Source: Deltaproteobacteria bacterium
Lineage (GTDB): Bacteria; Myxococcota; JADLHZ01
NCBI GenBank assembly: GCA_020848545.1
Contig: JADLHZ010000066.1
Coordinates: forward strand, 1-39,577
DNA: 39,577 nucleotides
Direction: 5' to 3'
In this document: positions 10,801-18,379 of the stretch, in pieces
How positions within the stretch are numbered: position 1 is the stretch's first letter
Layout of the letters: each line of letters opens with the position of its first letter
The notes under the pieces: generated by a model
Databases searched by the model: none
What the model saw: only the letters and a program-made list of their open reading frames with translations
What the model was told of the DNA's origin: nothing
Program-made: the position numbers and the translations under genes

Positions 10801-12727
10801 GATCGTAGAACAGCTCGTCGGGTGGGCCGGAGCGCAGCTCGCCATTGCCGCTGCGGTCGTAGATCGAAAAGTCATCCGGCACGCGCTCGCCGTCTTCGAG
10901 CTCGTAGGTCGGCATCAACAGGAGCGACTTCAGTCGCAGCGCGTTCTCTTCGCGGTACTGCCAAGGCCCGACGTCCTCATCGATGATGCCGTCGCCGTCT
11001 TCGTCGACGCCGTCCCACCGCGTCTCTTCGTCGGTGGTGCCATCGGCGTCGCTGTCGTCGGCGGCATAGTCGGTCAACACCTCGGCGACGAGCATCGCGG
11101 CGCCGGCGACCATCGGCGACGCCATCGACGTTCCTGACATCTCTTCAGAGTCGTTTGCCGGAGGCGCGGGCGGCGCCGGCGCGCCGAACGCACCCCCCGG
11201 CGCCGGTGCGGCGTTCGAGCGAATCGAGCGGATCTCGGACTGCTGCAGCAGCGTCGGCAACAAGCGCGAGATTCCGCCAGGTGCCGTGACGTCGGGCTTG
11301 GTGCGAGCGCCGCCGAAGCCGTTCGAGGAATACGACGCGAGAATGCCGGCGTCGATCGCCGCGGCGACGGTGACCACCTTCGCGGCGGTCCCCGGCGAGC
11401 TCACGTAGCCGGTGCTGTCGAACTCGTTGCCCGCGGCGACGACGAAGAGAATGCCGGACTCGACGAGGTGATTGGCGCGCCGCTCGCTGACGACCTGGGG
11501 CACCGAGCTGCCCATGCTCATGTTGGCGACGATGGTGTGCATGCCGGCGGCGCCCATCTCGAGCCAGCGAAACGAGCGCAGCGACGAGTTCGAGGTGCCG
11601 CGCACCCGTAACCCGACGAGCTTCGTGTCGCGGGCGATGCCGGGCGGCGTGGCGGTGCCGCCCATCGGCGCCGCCACACCCGCCCCGGCCGCGATACCGC
11701 CGACGTGCGAGCCGTGTCCCACGACGTCCGTCGGTACCGCGGCGGCTGGGAGGAGGTCGTCGTTCCAACCGATCACCTTGGCGGCGCCGGCGCCGAGCGC
11801 ACCCGCGGCAAACTGAAGGCCCGCGTGCGTCGAATCGAGGCCGCTGTCGACGATCGCGACCGAGGTCTGCGGGTCGCCGCGATGCTGCGGGTTCGCCGCC
11901 CACACCTGCGTCGCCCGCAGGTTCGTGGCGGCGACGTCCAAGTAGTAGACGAGCTCGGCGTCGGGATCGATGAACGCGAGCCGCGAGCCGAGCGCTTCGC
12001 GATACGCAAAAACTTCGCCCGCGGGCAGCGTGCCAGTGAACTCACGCTCGCCCTCGAGCGCGTCCTCGATCTCGCCGCCATGGGCTTCGAAGAGCGGGCG
12101 GTCGACGGCCTCCATGTAGTCGTCTTCGAGGCTGACCGCGATCGCGACGCGATCGCTCGGCATGCGCGCGATTTGGGCCGCGAGAAAGTCGTTCACTTGA
12201 TCGAAGTCGACGTCGGCGATGAACGGCGTCGGCGTCACCCGCGTGCGCACGCCGTCCAGGCGCCCCGCCGGGATGCGGGCGTCGCACGCGAGCGTGGCCG
12301 TGGCGCCGACATCGAAGACACCGCCGGCGGGGAGGGTGAACGCGCACGTCGGGTCGTTCGAGGTCGTGGCGACGAAGCCGTCGCCCGACGCGCCTTCCGC
12401 CGTCGCGACGCCCCCGATCACGTCGACCATGACATCGATGCGCAGGTGATCGATCGCGCGCGACGTCGTGTTCGCGATCGGCAGCACCACATGCACCTTC
12501 GTCAGGTCGTTCGGGTCGATCTGCACGATGCGCTGGACGTCGGGCCACGCGCTCACGCGCTCGGCGCCGTCCGCGACCGGCAGCGGAGCTGGTACGCTCG
12601 TGCGGCGAAACGGCGGTAGACGATCGCTCGCGCCGTCGCCGCCGATCGGCGCGGGCGGGGGCGGAGCACAAAAGCTGAGCGTCACGAGGGCGGCGAGTCC
12701 GATCCTTTGCATGGCGCGGGCTAACAT
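7871..12727 (-). CDS. Exported subtilase (S8) with a clostripain-like domain and C-terminal DUF11-like domain
   Basis: A 1618-aa secreted protein. The ATG at 12727 is preferred because GGAA lies just upstream and it leaves a clean signal sequence (LARAMQRIGLAALVTL); the frame is open 15 codons further to 12772. The subtilase triad is Asp294 (AIVDSGLD), His338 (GHGSHVGG) and Ser534 (GTSMASPMVAG), so that domain should be active. Asp-rich calcium-loop sequences follow at about 555-590 (DEDGDGIIDED). A prepeptidase-like beta domain lies near 720-840. A clostripain (C11)-like domain spans about 860-1200, with His981 in WGAGHGW. Asp1049 falls where the family has its catalytic Cys (GWDMDMMQMAEV), so this second domain may be inactive. 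A DUF11-like beta domain is near the C-terminus. It lies 79 bp after the sterol-operon genes on the same strand but need not share their function. Confidence 0.9.
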   Translation of the reverse strand: MLARAMQRIGLAALVTLSFCAPPPPAPIGGDGASDRLPPFRRTSVPAPLPVADGAERVSAWPDVQRIVQIDPNDLTKVHVVLPIANTTSRAIDHLRIDVMVDVIGGVATAEGASGDGFVATTSNDPTCAFTLPAGGVFDVGATATLACDARIPAGRLDGVRTRVTPTPFIADVDFDQVNDFLAAQIARMPSDRVAIAVSLEDDYMEAVDRPLFEAHGGEIEDALEGEREFTGTLPAGEVFAYREALGSRLAFIDPDAELVYYLDVAATNLRATQVWAANPQHRGDPQTSVAIVDSGLDSTHAGLQFAAGALGAGAAKVIGWNDDLLPAAAVPTDVVGHGSHVGGIAAGAGVAAPMGGTATPPGIARDTKLVGLRVRGTSNSSLRSFRWLEMGAAGMHTIVANMSMGSSVPQVVSERRANHLVESGILFVVAAGNEFDSTGYVSSPGTAAKVVTVAAAIDAGILASYSSNGFGGARTKPDVTAPGGISRLLPTLLQQSEIRSIRSNAAPAPGGAFGAPAPPAPPANDSEEMSGTSMASPMVAGAAMLVAEVLTDYAADDSDADGTTDEETRWDGVDEDGDGIIDEDVGPWQYREENALRLKSLLLMPTYELEDGERVPDDFSIYDRSGNGELRSGPPDELFYDQNGNRQFDPPADINYAPQPAAGGIQRPPLAAATGYPADIVGPLFENGLAWNNPRRDDAGAMRSPFGNGDGYDRGGKDSREGYGHLQIDAAIDAVEKEFCGEEEGTFGGGVADSKVWVRHVQLYSGRQYKVILDGPDMGADFDLYVYRGTLPRGTAGEPELLKDASGKEQRAITKDKADEELSFEVPADGRYFIVARRVSGAGAFTVRLVSPTQWTTLVYMAAESDGKGGDLDTRAFEALNDMEATGSGLEATKDVQVLAQIDYQTRSYDGDAMNNGRAVRYCVRKDHKKMESQYSVRAGNKDLGEVNMGSQQALEDFVKWGVDHFPAEHYALIFWGAGHGWKIAIDAPPIGPGADRTAAGGAANDALEWSEVTPAIVSFGKKIEAGSQYKMGTGKAPFVDLVGWDMDMMQMAEVGEQIRESGGVSVGVMVGSEAREHAEGWPYEEILSGLATNAKMWNGEDLGKHIVAAYDTYFSTKTMFDGRTISAVRLSPRPGATGASPWVEMRTDLSALATELRTGCEDVQKLDDPSDNVEILLKHQGLELALKFQDRGFIDLRDFAYKVYKSGVPEPYRAHAPGLVDKLAKGGAVVLDEKHGPGFKDARGLSIYFPHEELLPERLADLNDYEPSFDNPFPSPKIYAEDAALLLARLRGTNHPRPAVAQFLFPASTTWDELLHRYYKPTADACVRVAGGGCVKVIAGFVGQLFTLSAMGSSDTDGTPQNDVPDTGAAVYIWDHDNANDIPAPLPAYPAPPGGALFDMPCTEDCDRDEVDDADDDPDAFGSTVMWTCPAAGIFYHSVVVWDQTNTIAAQHMEKPYWLNWKLSQSPLIIACLDTWIPHKTPDKYNVIPGDTVTYTLAVESKVATPHIETLVDVVPNALWSLAAPVVPICQVPDECFFNNGTIVWNAAIPGAAPATTVVRTLTYSVTVNPPMTMARPPRQDPPEDPTVYVGREDLWNTLQTMVPTVRAESRVTLTR

Positions 12728-12806
12728 GAGTTCCGGTGGGGTTTCTACGAGCGGCTTTCGCTCGAAGGGCACCTGCGGGTTCAGATGTCGGACCTCAGGG
12801 CGAGGA

Positions 12807-13055
12807 CTAACGATTCTCGCCCAGAATGCTCATGCGCCGCGCCATTCCTTGCACCGCGAGCGGCAGGCGCGGCAGCACCAAATCCGCGAGCAACTTGGCG
12901 CCGAGCTGGACGCTCGCTCGGACGTCCTCGAGCGAGAGCTCGACCGTCATTGGCATCATCTCCTTGACGGTCCCCTCGACGACGAGCTTGCGTCCGGCGA
13001 GGCTCATCTTGATGAGGCGAACGTCGGCGGTCAGGAACTTACTGACGACCCTCAT
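12807..13055 (-). CDS. Small hypothetical protein at the end of the sterol-reductase operon
   Basis: An 82-aa protein that I do not recognise. I chose the ATG at 13055 because AGGAG lies 8 bases upstream and the start overlaps the stop of the SRPBCC gene by 4 bases (ATGA), a sign of translational coupling. The longer frame to 13121 would overlap that gene by 70 bases. The sequence has a short beta-like first half (VRLIKMSLAGRKLVVEGTV) and an amphipathic helical second half rich in Leu and Ala, with no clear membrane span. Its fixed place behind a lipid-binding-type protein suggests a partner role in the same pathway, which is inference only. Confidence 0.7.
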   Translation of the reverse strand: MRVVSKFLTADVRLIKMSLAGRKLVVEGTVKEMMPMTVELSLEDVRASVQLGAKLLADLVLPRLPLAVQGMARRMSILGENR

Positions 13056-13672
13056 GAGCCAGCTCCTTTTCGCGAAGGTGATAGCCAGCGGCGCAACCAG
13101 GCGAAGAAGCGCGCGAACCAAGGCCGGCGCCGGATGGCGGGGACCGCGGGCGGGACCGGCGCGAGCGGGACCGCCGGCGTCTCGGCCTCGAGCGTCCGCT
13201 TGATGTTGACGGCGAACTCGTCCATCATCGCGGGCGCCTTGTTCTTCAGGATCGACTCGTAGATTCGCCGCAGACGGCCCTCGGCCTCGACCTCGGCATG
13301 AAAGATGACCCAGGTTTGCTCGATCTGCTCGCCGGCGCGGAGATCGAGGTGGAGGCGTAGCTGGCCGACCGACTCCTTGTCGATGCCGACGTCCTTGCTC
13401 GTCACCTGCGTGCGGATCGTTTCGCCGAGATAGGAAACACCTTGCGCCTTCAAGCAGGCGAAGGGCTTGCGCTCGGTCACCTGCAGGGTGATGCGACTCG
13501 ACACGAACAGCTTACCGAGGTGCACGCCGACCCGGCCGTTGACGGTGTCGCCCGAAACCTCGACGTGCTCCACCGAGGGAATGAGCTTGGCGACGTCGCC
13601 GAAGCGACAGAAGAGATCCCAGGCCTCATCGAGCGTGCAGTGGACTTCGATCTTGCCGTCGAGCGCAAGCAT
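13052..13672 (-). CDS. SRPBCC/CoxG-like hydrophobic-ligand-binding protein with amphipathic C-terminal tail
   Basis: A 206-aa protein whose first ~150 residues look like the CoxG branch of the SRPBCC (START/Bet v 1-type) superfamily. It begins with a beta strand and helix (DGKIEVHCTLDEAWDLF), and the IPSVEHVEVSG stretch is typical of CoxG. The fold forms a cavity for hydrophobic ligands, in some families lipids or sterols. The C-terminus has a Pro/Ala linker (about 165-180) and a Trp/Arg-rich segment (RRRPWFARFFAWLRRWL) that probably sits on a membrane surface. The ATG at 13672 has GGAG at 6 bases and follows the upstream stop by 2 bases. No CO dehydrogenase genes are nearby, so a CO role is unlikely. 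In this operon, ligand shuttling for the sterol/isoprenoid enzymes is a reasonable inference. Confidence 0.82.
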   Translation of the reverse strand: MLALDGKIEVHCTLDEAWDLFCRFGDVAKLIPSVEHVEVSGDTVNGRVGVHLGKLFVSSRITLQVTERKPFACLKAQGVSYLGETIRTQVTSKDVGIDKESVGQLRLHLDLRAGEQIEQTWVIFHAEVEAEGRLRRIYESILKNKAPAMMDEFAVNIKRTLEAETPAVPLAPVPPAVPAIRRRPWFARFFAWLRRWLSPSRKGAGS

Positions 13673-13674
13673 GA

Positions 13675-15249
13675 TCAGCTCCACCACCGGGCCACGCCGA
13701 GGTCGGCGCAGATCTTCTGCGCCGCGATGTAACCGCAGGCGCCGAGGATGCCGCCGCCCGGGTGCAGCGAAGCCCCAGCGAGGTAGAGGCCGGCGACCGG
13801 CGTCGAGGCGTCGGCAAGGACCGGTAGCGGCCGAAAGCGCTCGATTTGATCGAGGCTCAGCCGGCCATGAAACACGCCTCCGCGCGGCATGCTCTGGAGC
13901 TTGCGTTCGATGTCGAGCGGGGAAAGCACGCGCTTGGCGAGGATGTTGCTCCCCGTCAGGTTCGGCGCCTCTGCCGCCCACGTCGCCAGGCAGCGCTCGG
14001 CATACGCGGGACCCACGCGATCCCACGCCGCCGCGCCCCCATCGCGCAACGCGTAGGGCACGACCGCCCACAGAAACGCCGTGTGGCGACCGGGTGGCGC
14101 CTGCGAGGGATCGTGAAGGCTCGGGCAGCACACGTACATCTTCGGTTGCTCGGGCAGGGCGCCGCGGCGGACGTCGTGCCAGAGCGCGGCGAAGTCCTCC
14201 GTGCGCTCGAAGCCGATGCCGATCTTGAAGGCGCGGTCGAGGTCTGGATCGAACGCCGTGGCGCGGTAGCGCGGGGCCTCTTCGAGCGCGAGGTGCACGC
14301 CAAAGAGCGAGAATTCGTCGAGCTTGTAGGTCTTCACCGACTCGACGAAGGCGGGGTCGAGCGCGCCGGGGGAGAGCAGGCGCAGGAAGGTCTGCTTGAG
14401 ATCGATCGCGCTGACGATCGCTTTCTTGGCAGCAATACGCTCGCCGCTCGCGAGCTCGACGGCGCTGGCGCGACCGCCCTCGACAACGATGCGCGTGACC
14501 TCGCGCGTGCCGCGCACGCTGCCGCCGGCTTTCAGCACCACCCGCCAGAGCGCATGCGCGATCGCGTGCGAGCCGCCTTTGGCGAGGTGCGAACGTTCGA
14601 CCTGCGAGACGACGAGCGGCACGAGCATTCCGAGCCCGGCGCTGTCGGTGATGGCGCCGCGCGGCACGGCCAGCTGAAAGAGCGCGGCCGCCTGCGCCGC
14701 GTCGCTCTCGAAGAGCTCGCGGACGACGTCCTCGGGGCTCTGGCGCGACAAGCGCAGATAGGCGAGCCCTTCCGGCGTTCGCTCGAGCGCCATGGTCTGC
14801 TCGGAGGGCGTCGGCGGCGGCGCGTAGAGCGCCGGGATGACGATGGTCGACATGAACTCGCCGTAGTCGTCCTTGAGCGCCATCCACGCCCGCGCGTCGC
14901 GCTCCGAGAAGCGGGCGAGCGACGCGCGTGTCTTTTGGTGATCGGTGTGGACGGTGAGAGCGCGGCCGTCGGTGAACGCCAGACCCACCTGCACTGGGGG
15001 CAGGATGTACTCGGCGCCGTGGGCCGCGAGCGCGAGGTCGGCCATCGCCGGCATGTGCTCGACGGCGTCGTGAAAGACCGAGTGCAAGTTGTGGTAGAAG
15101 CCGGGCTCCGTCGCTTCCTCGGTCGACAGGCCGCCGCCGATCTCGAGGCGCTTCTCGAAGACGCAGACGCTCAGGCCCGCTTTGGCGAGGTAGGCGGCGC
15201 AGATGAGGCCATTGTGTCCGCCGCCGATGATGATGACGTCGTAGCTCAT
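13675..15249 (-). CDS. CrtO/PYROXD2-like FAD-dependent oxidoreductase (second copy)
   Basis: A 524-aa flavoprotein of the phytoene-desaturase superfamily. The N-terminal dinucleotide fold is MSYDVIIIGGGHNGLICAAY (GGGHNG at 9-14), followed by the Glu that binds ribose (VFEKRLEIGGGLSTEE). The C-terminal FAD motif is in GLYLAGASLHPGGGILGACG. The GHNG variant and TEE motif point to the CrtO/PYROXD2 branch rather than classic CrtI. Family members desaturate, oxidise or isomerise long hydrophobic substrates. The ATG at 15249 overlaps the stop of the first copy by 4 bases, and the longer frame to 15336 is not needed. The two copies are clearly paralogous but well diverged, so they may do successive steps. 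The substrate is unknown; sterol, carotenoid or other isoprenoid are candidates from context. Confidence 0.88.
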   Translation of the reverse strand: MSYDVIIIGGGHNGLICAAYLAKAGLSVCVFEKRLEIGGGLSTEEATEPGFYHNLHSVFHDAVEHMPAMADLALAAHGAEYILPPVQVGLAFTDGRALTVHTDHQKTRASLARFSERDARAWMALKDDYGEFMSTIVIPALYAPPPTPSEQTMALERTPEGLAYLRLSRQSPEDVVRELFESDAAQAAALFQLAVPRGAITDSAGLGMLVPLVVSQVERSHLAKGGSHAIAHALWRVVLKAGGSVRGTREVTRIVVEGGRASAVELASGERIAAKKAIVSAIDLKQTFLRLLSPGALDPAFVESVKTYKLDEFSLFGVHLALEEAPRYRATAFDPDLDRAFKIGIGFERTEDFAALWHDVRRGALPEQPKMYVCCPSLHDPSQAPPGRHTAFLWAVVPYALRDGGAAAWDRVGPAYAERCLATWAAEAPNLTGSNILAKRVLSPLDIERKLQSMPRGGVFHGRLSLDQIERFRPLPVLADASTPVAGLYLAGASLHPGGGILGACGYIAAQKICADLGVARWWS

Positions 15250-16895
15250 CTCATGACCCCCGCCTGGCGCAAGCGCAAGAGCCAGTCGGCGCGGGCCTTG
15301 TCCCAGATCTTCGGCTTGAGCTGGGCGCGGCTCCACAGGGCGAAGTCGTCGGCGAGGACCTGGAAGCAGTTGTAGCCCGGGGCTGCGAGGATGCCGCCGT
15401 GCGGATGGGCCGAGGCGCCGCCGAGATAGAGCCCTGGCACCGGCGAGCGCATCTCGCCGAGGTCCGGCGTCGGCCGGTTGAAGGCGCCTTGGACCTGCGA
15501 GACGGCCGCGCAGTGAAAGCCGCCCCGGCGCATGTTGATCATCTTGCGCGCGATGTCGTCCGGCGAATAGGCGTAGACTCCGAGGATCTTGTCCGGCGTC
15601 AGGTTCGGCGCGTACGCGCGCCAGGCTTCGATGCAGCGCTCGGCATAGTCCTTCTTGAGGGCGCGCCAGCTCTCGGCGCTCTTGCCGCCCGGCTCGAAGG
15701 GCACGAACTGCCAGAGCAAGCCGGTGTGCTTCCCGGGCGGAGCTTGGGTCGGGTCAAACAGGGTATTGCAGCCGACCTCGAGGCGCGGGTGCTTGGGCAG
15801 CTCGTTGCGATCGATCTCTTCGTAGTGCTCGACGAGATCTTCGGGCGTTTCGTAGCCGATGTTGACGTTGAACGTGCGATCGATGTCCGGGTTGAACTTC
15901 GCGGCGCCGTAGCGGGGTGGCTCGCTCAACGCAAGGTGCACGCCGAAGAGCACGTCGCCGTGGCCATACTCGATCGCTGAGATGCGCGCGCGCGCGTCGG
16001 CCGCCAGCGCGCTCTCGGGCAGCATTTCGAGGAAAGTCTGCGTGGGATCGATCGTCGAGACGACGGCCTTCTTGGCGTCGACTTCGCTGCCGTCTGCGAG
16101 CGTCACGCCGCAGGCCTTGCCGTTCTCGAGACGGATCTGCCGCACCGGGCTCAGCTCGAAGAGGTCGCCACCCGCCTTCTGAAAGACGGTGCCGAGCACG
16201 TGCGCCAAGTGGTGGGAGCCGCCGCGGCAGAGCTGCCAGTTGGTGATGTAGCCGACGAACGCCATGCCGAGCATCGCCAGGCGCGGCCGGCGGATGTCCC
16301 AGCCGCCGACGGCCATGTGAAAGAGCAGCAACGCCTGCACGTGCGGGTTCTCGAATCGGCTCTTGACGAAATCGAGCGCGCTCATCTGTGAGAGGTCCTG
16401 GCCGAACCAGCGCTTCATCTCCTCGGCGAGCAGCGCCTCGGCGTCGGGCGCGCGAATCGGCGGCGAGTAGCCGGCGGCGAGCAGGTCCTCGAGGTGCGTG
16501 ACGAGCTGACCGCGAAGCTCGAGCCAGGCGTCGGCGTCGTGCTTCGAGAAACGGGCGATTTGCTCGTAGGACTCGAGCTCGTCGACATAGAGCACGAGCG
16601 CGCGCCCGTCGGCGAGCGGCATGCCGATGTTGGCCTTTGGGTGGATGTACGTGAGCCCGAGCGCCTCGAGCTCGAAGTCATGGTAGGGCGGAAAGAATGG
16701 CATCGCGCCATGAAAGTTCGAGTGCAAGTTGTGCGAGAAGCCGGCGATCGTGGACTCCTCGGTCGACAGGCCGCCGCCGAACTCGGCGCGCCGCTCGAGG
16801 ATGACCACGTCTTGGCCGGCCCGCGCCAGGTAGCAGCCGAGCGTCAGCCCGTTGTGGCCGGCGCCGATGATGACGAAGTCGTAGGCGCGTTTCAT
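15246..16895 (-). CDS. CrtO/PYROXD2-like FAD-dependent oxidoreductase (first copy)
   Basis: A 549-aa flavoprotein, paralogue of the next gene in the operon. The N-terminus has GAGHNG at 11-16, then LERRAEFGGGLSTEESTIAG for the FAD site. The C-terminus carries GLYLGGASAHPHGGILAAPG. The central region includes RGGSHHLAHVLG, which corresponds to the substrate-binding domain of this superfamily. I chose the ATG at 16895 because it overlaps the stop of the sterol reductase gene by 4 bases (ATGA) and starts directly at the dinucleotide fold. Known relatives act on carotenoids or other polyenes, or are uncharacterised (PYROXD2). Coupling to an ERG4-type reductase makes an isoprenoid or sterol substrate the best guess. 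A soluble or peripheral membrane location is expected. Confidence 0.88.
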   Translation of the reverse strand: MKRAYDFVIIGAGHNGLTLGCYLARAGQDVVILERRAEFGGGLSTEESTIAGFSHNLHSNFHGAMPFFPPYHDFELEALGLTYIHPKANIGMPLADGRALVLYVDELESYEQIARFSKHDADAWLELRGQLVTHLEDLLAAGYSPPIRAPDAEALLAEEMKRWFGQDLSQMSALDFVKSRFENPHVQALLLFHMAVGGWDIRRPRLAMLGMAFVGYITNWQLCRGGSHHLAHVLGTVFQKAGGDLFELSPVRQIRLENGKACGVTLADGSEVDAKKAVVSTIDPTQTFLEMLPESALAADARARISAIEYGHGDVLFGVHLALSEPPRYGAAKFNPDIDRTFNVNIGYETPEDLVEHYEEIDRNELPKHPRLEVGCNTLFDPTQAPPGKHTGLLWQFVPFEPGGKSAESWRALKKDYAERCIEAWRAYAPNLTPDKILGVYAYSPDDIARKMINMRRGGFHCAAVSQVQGAFNRPTPDLGEMRSPVPGLYLGGASAHPHGGILAAPGYNCFQVLADDFALWSRAQLKPKIWDKARADWLLRLRQAGVMR

Positions 16896-18328
16896 GACGA
16901 AGATCTCCCGACGAGTGATGCGAACGCGACGAGCACCGTCCAGACGCCTGGAATGAACACCCACGGGACCGCCTCTTCGTAACGCTTCCAGTCGGCGCCG
17001 TACTTCTTCCGGCAACGGGCGACGTCGCGCGAGGCGCGGTGGGTGATCATCACAACGAAGAAGCAGAAGTAGAGATAGGGCAGGAAGGCGTCGAAGCCGC
17101 AGACGAGGCCCCACGAGAGCGCCATCACGGCGTCGGCCACGTTCGGCACTTTGCGGGCGTAGCGCCACCAGCCGTCGACGAGCAACCGGTTGCCATGCGC
17201 GGTCTGGATGAAGCGAGGATTCTCGAGCGTGTTCCACGGCAGCTGCGGGAAAGCCTTGCGCTTGATGTAGGTCCCGCGCTCCTGCATGCGGAAATGCACG
17301 CGCTGCGCGAGCGAGGTGTCCCAAACATAGTAGGCCGCGAGCAGCAACGAAAAACAGAAGATCGTGTACGCCGCCGAGTGCGCGATCGGCGGGCGCGAGG
17401 CGAGGTACATCGAGTTGAAGCAGTAGAGGAACGGCACGCCGGCGAGGTTCCAGAAGATGAGCATCCAGCCCCACTTCTCGTAGAAGAAGTCCCAGGTGGC
17501 GGGAATGCACTCGTCGCCCTTCATGCACGCGTTGGTGTACAGCCCGTGCGCGAGCAGCATGAAGATCAGGGGTGCGCTGAGCACGCCGTGGGTCGCATAC
17601 TGGTGCGCCGCAGCGCCGGCCGTGAGCAAGAAGAGCAGAATCCACGAGACGCGGATCTCTGCCCACATCTTCAGGTCGAGGGCGCCGATGCGCGGGTTCA
17701 GCTCGGCGCCCATGAAGAAGTCGTAGATGAAGCTCCCGGACATCCGGTGCGTCCGTCTTCGCAGGTGCGCCGCCACGAACGCCGCGACGGCGACGGCATT
17801 GCTCGCGAGGATCGCCACGGTCATCAGCTCGCCGAAGCGTTCGTACAGGCGCTGCAGCGGAAAGATCCCTGAAAAGTGCAGCGCCGCCGCGAGGACGAGC
17901 GTGCCATACCAGCAGGCGAGCGCGTTGCAGCGATAGTCGAGGCGCCGCCCGTTCTCGGACGGGATGGGCAGCCCCTTGACGTCGAAGCCAGGCATGACGA
18001 CGGCGAAGATCGACTGCTGCGCGAGAAACGCCGCGTAGATGCCGAGCGCCCACAGACTCGGCGAGGCGCCTTCTACGACGTGCGCCCACATGCGCCCGAG
18101 CCAAGGCCCGATGTCCGCGACGCCCACTGGGTGCGGAGCTGAGCCGCCCGCATAGCGCCACGCGATCCACATGTAATAGAGGAGCGCGTGCGAGAGCACC
18201 ATGATGGCAGCGACGCCCTTGGTGCCTCCGAACTCGCGGACGACGTCGCTGTCGTGGGCGTGCGGGTGTGCGCCTTCGTTCGTCTTCGCCTGTGCGCCGG
18301 GCGCTGCGCACGGTTCAGCGTCAGTCAT
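16892..18328 (-). CDS. ERG4/ERG24-family sterol reductase, ERG4 (C-24(28))-like
   Basis: A 478-aa multispanning membrane protein with about nine hydrophobic segments. It carries the signature blocks of the ERG4/ERG24/DHCR7 family: LNPRIG at 210-215 within YDFFMGAELNPRIGALDLKM, KGDECIPATWDFFYEKWGWM at 270-289, LLVDGWWRYARK at 382-393, and the C-terminal HRASRDVARCRKKYGADWKR at 430-449. The ECIP-TWD-FYEK and AYYVWDT blocks fit the ERG4 (Delta24(24(1))-sterol reductase) branch better than the C-14 reductases, from memory of those families. Those enzymes use NADPH to reduce sterol double bonds. The gene leads a five-gene operon with flavoproteins and an SRPBCC protein. The ATG at 18328 follows AGGAA almost directly, and the N-terminus is His-rich and soluble for ~35 residues. 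Bacterial members are sporadic and their substrates are mostly unknown. No sterol cyclase or epoxidase is in the window. Confidence 0.9.
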   Translation of the reverse strand: MTDAEPCAAPGAQAKTNEGAHPHAHDSDVVREFGGTKGVAAIMVLSHALLYYMWIAWRYAGGSAPHPVGVADIGPWLGRMWAHVVEGASPSLWALGIYAAFLAQQSIFAVVMPGFDVKGLPIPSENGRRLDYRCNALACWYGTLVLAAALHFSGIFPLQRLYERFGELMTVAILASNAVAVAAFVAAHLRRRTHRMSGSFIYDFFMGAELNPRIGALDLKMWAEIRVSWILLFLLTAGAAAHQYATHGVLSAPLIFMLLAHGLYTNACMKGDECIPATWDFFYEKWGWMLIFWNLAGVPFLYCFNSMYLASRPPIAHSAAYTIFCFSLLLAAYYVWDTSLAQRVHFRMQERGTYIKRKAFPQLPWNTLENPRFIQTAHGNRLLVDGWWRYARKVPNVADAVMALSWGLVCGFDAFLPYLYFCFFVVMITHRASRDVARCRKKYGADWKRYEEAVPWVFIPGVWTVLVAFASLVGRSSS

Positions 18329-18335
18329 TTCCTAA

Positions 18336-18357
18336 TAATAGATATTTTTATCCGGTA
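18336..18357. promoter_or_regulatory. Imperfect AT-rich dyad in the sterol operon/cytochrome divergent promoter
   Basis: The gap between the two divergent genes is only 51 bp (18329-18379). It holds TAATAGA, an 8-base spacer, then TCCGGTA. The left arm and the spacing are the same as in the perfect dyad TAATAGA-N8-TCTATTA before the hemerythrin gene; the right arm matches 4 of 7 bases. On the minus strand a possible promoter is TTGGCG, 17 bases, GATAAA, so a bound protein would cover the -10 region. Operator function is inferred. Confidence 0.35.
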
Positions 18358-18379
18358 TGCGATTTTTTGCGCCAAGGCT

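Noticed and set aside
9407-11137. 576-aa open frame on the plus strand opposite the subtilase gene
   Set aside because: It is a high-GC antisense shadow: the minus strand has catalytic motifs throughout, while this frame is Arg/Ala/Val-rich with no recognisable domain.
13052-13672. Role of the CoxG-like protein in CO dehydrogenase assembly
   Set aside because: No coxMSL or other CO dehydrogenase genes are nearby, and the operon context is lipid redox enzymes.
13846-15375. 509-aa plus-strand frame opposite the second CrtO-like gene
   Set aside because: Composition is that of a codon shadow, and the opposite strand encodes clear FAD motifs and coupled starts.
16895-18311. Reading the first CrtO-like flavoprotein as a 1021-aa fusion reaching upstream to 18311
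   Set aside because: The upstream part is the out-of-frame shadow of the sterol reductase gene. The ATG at 16895 starts at the Rossmann fold with an ATGA overlap.
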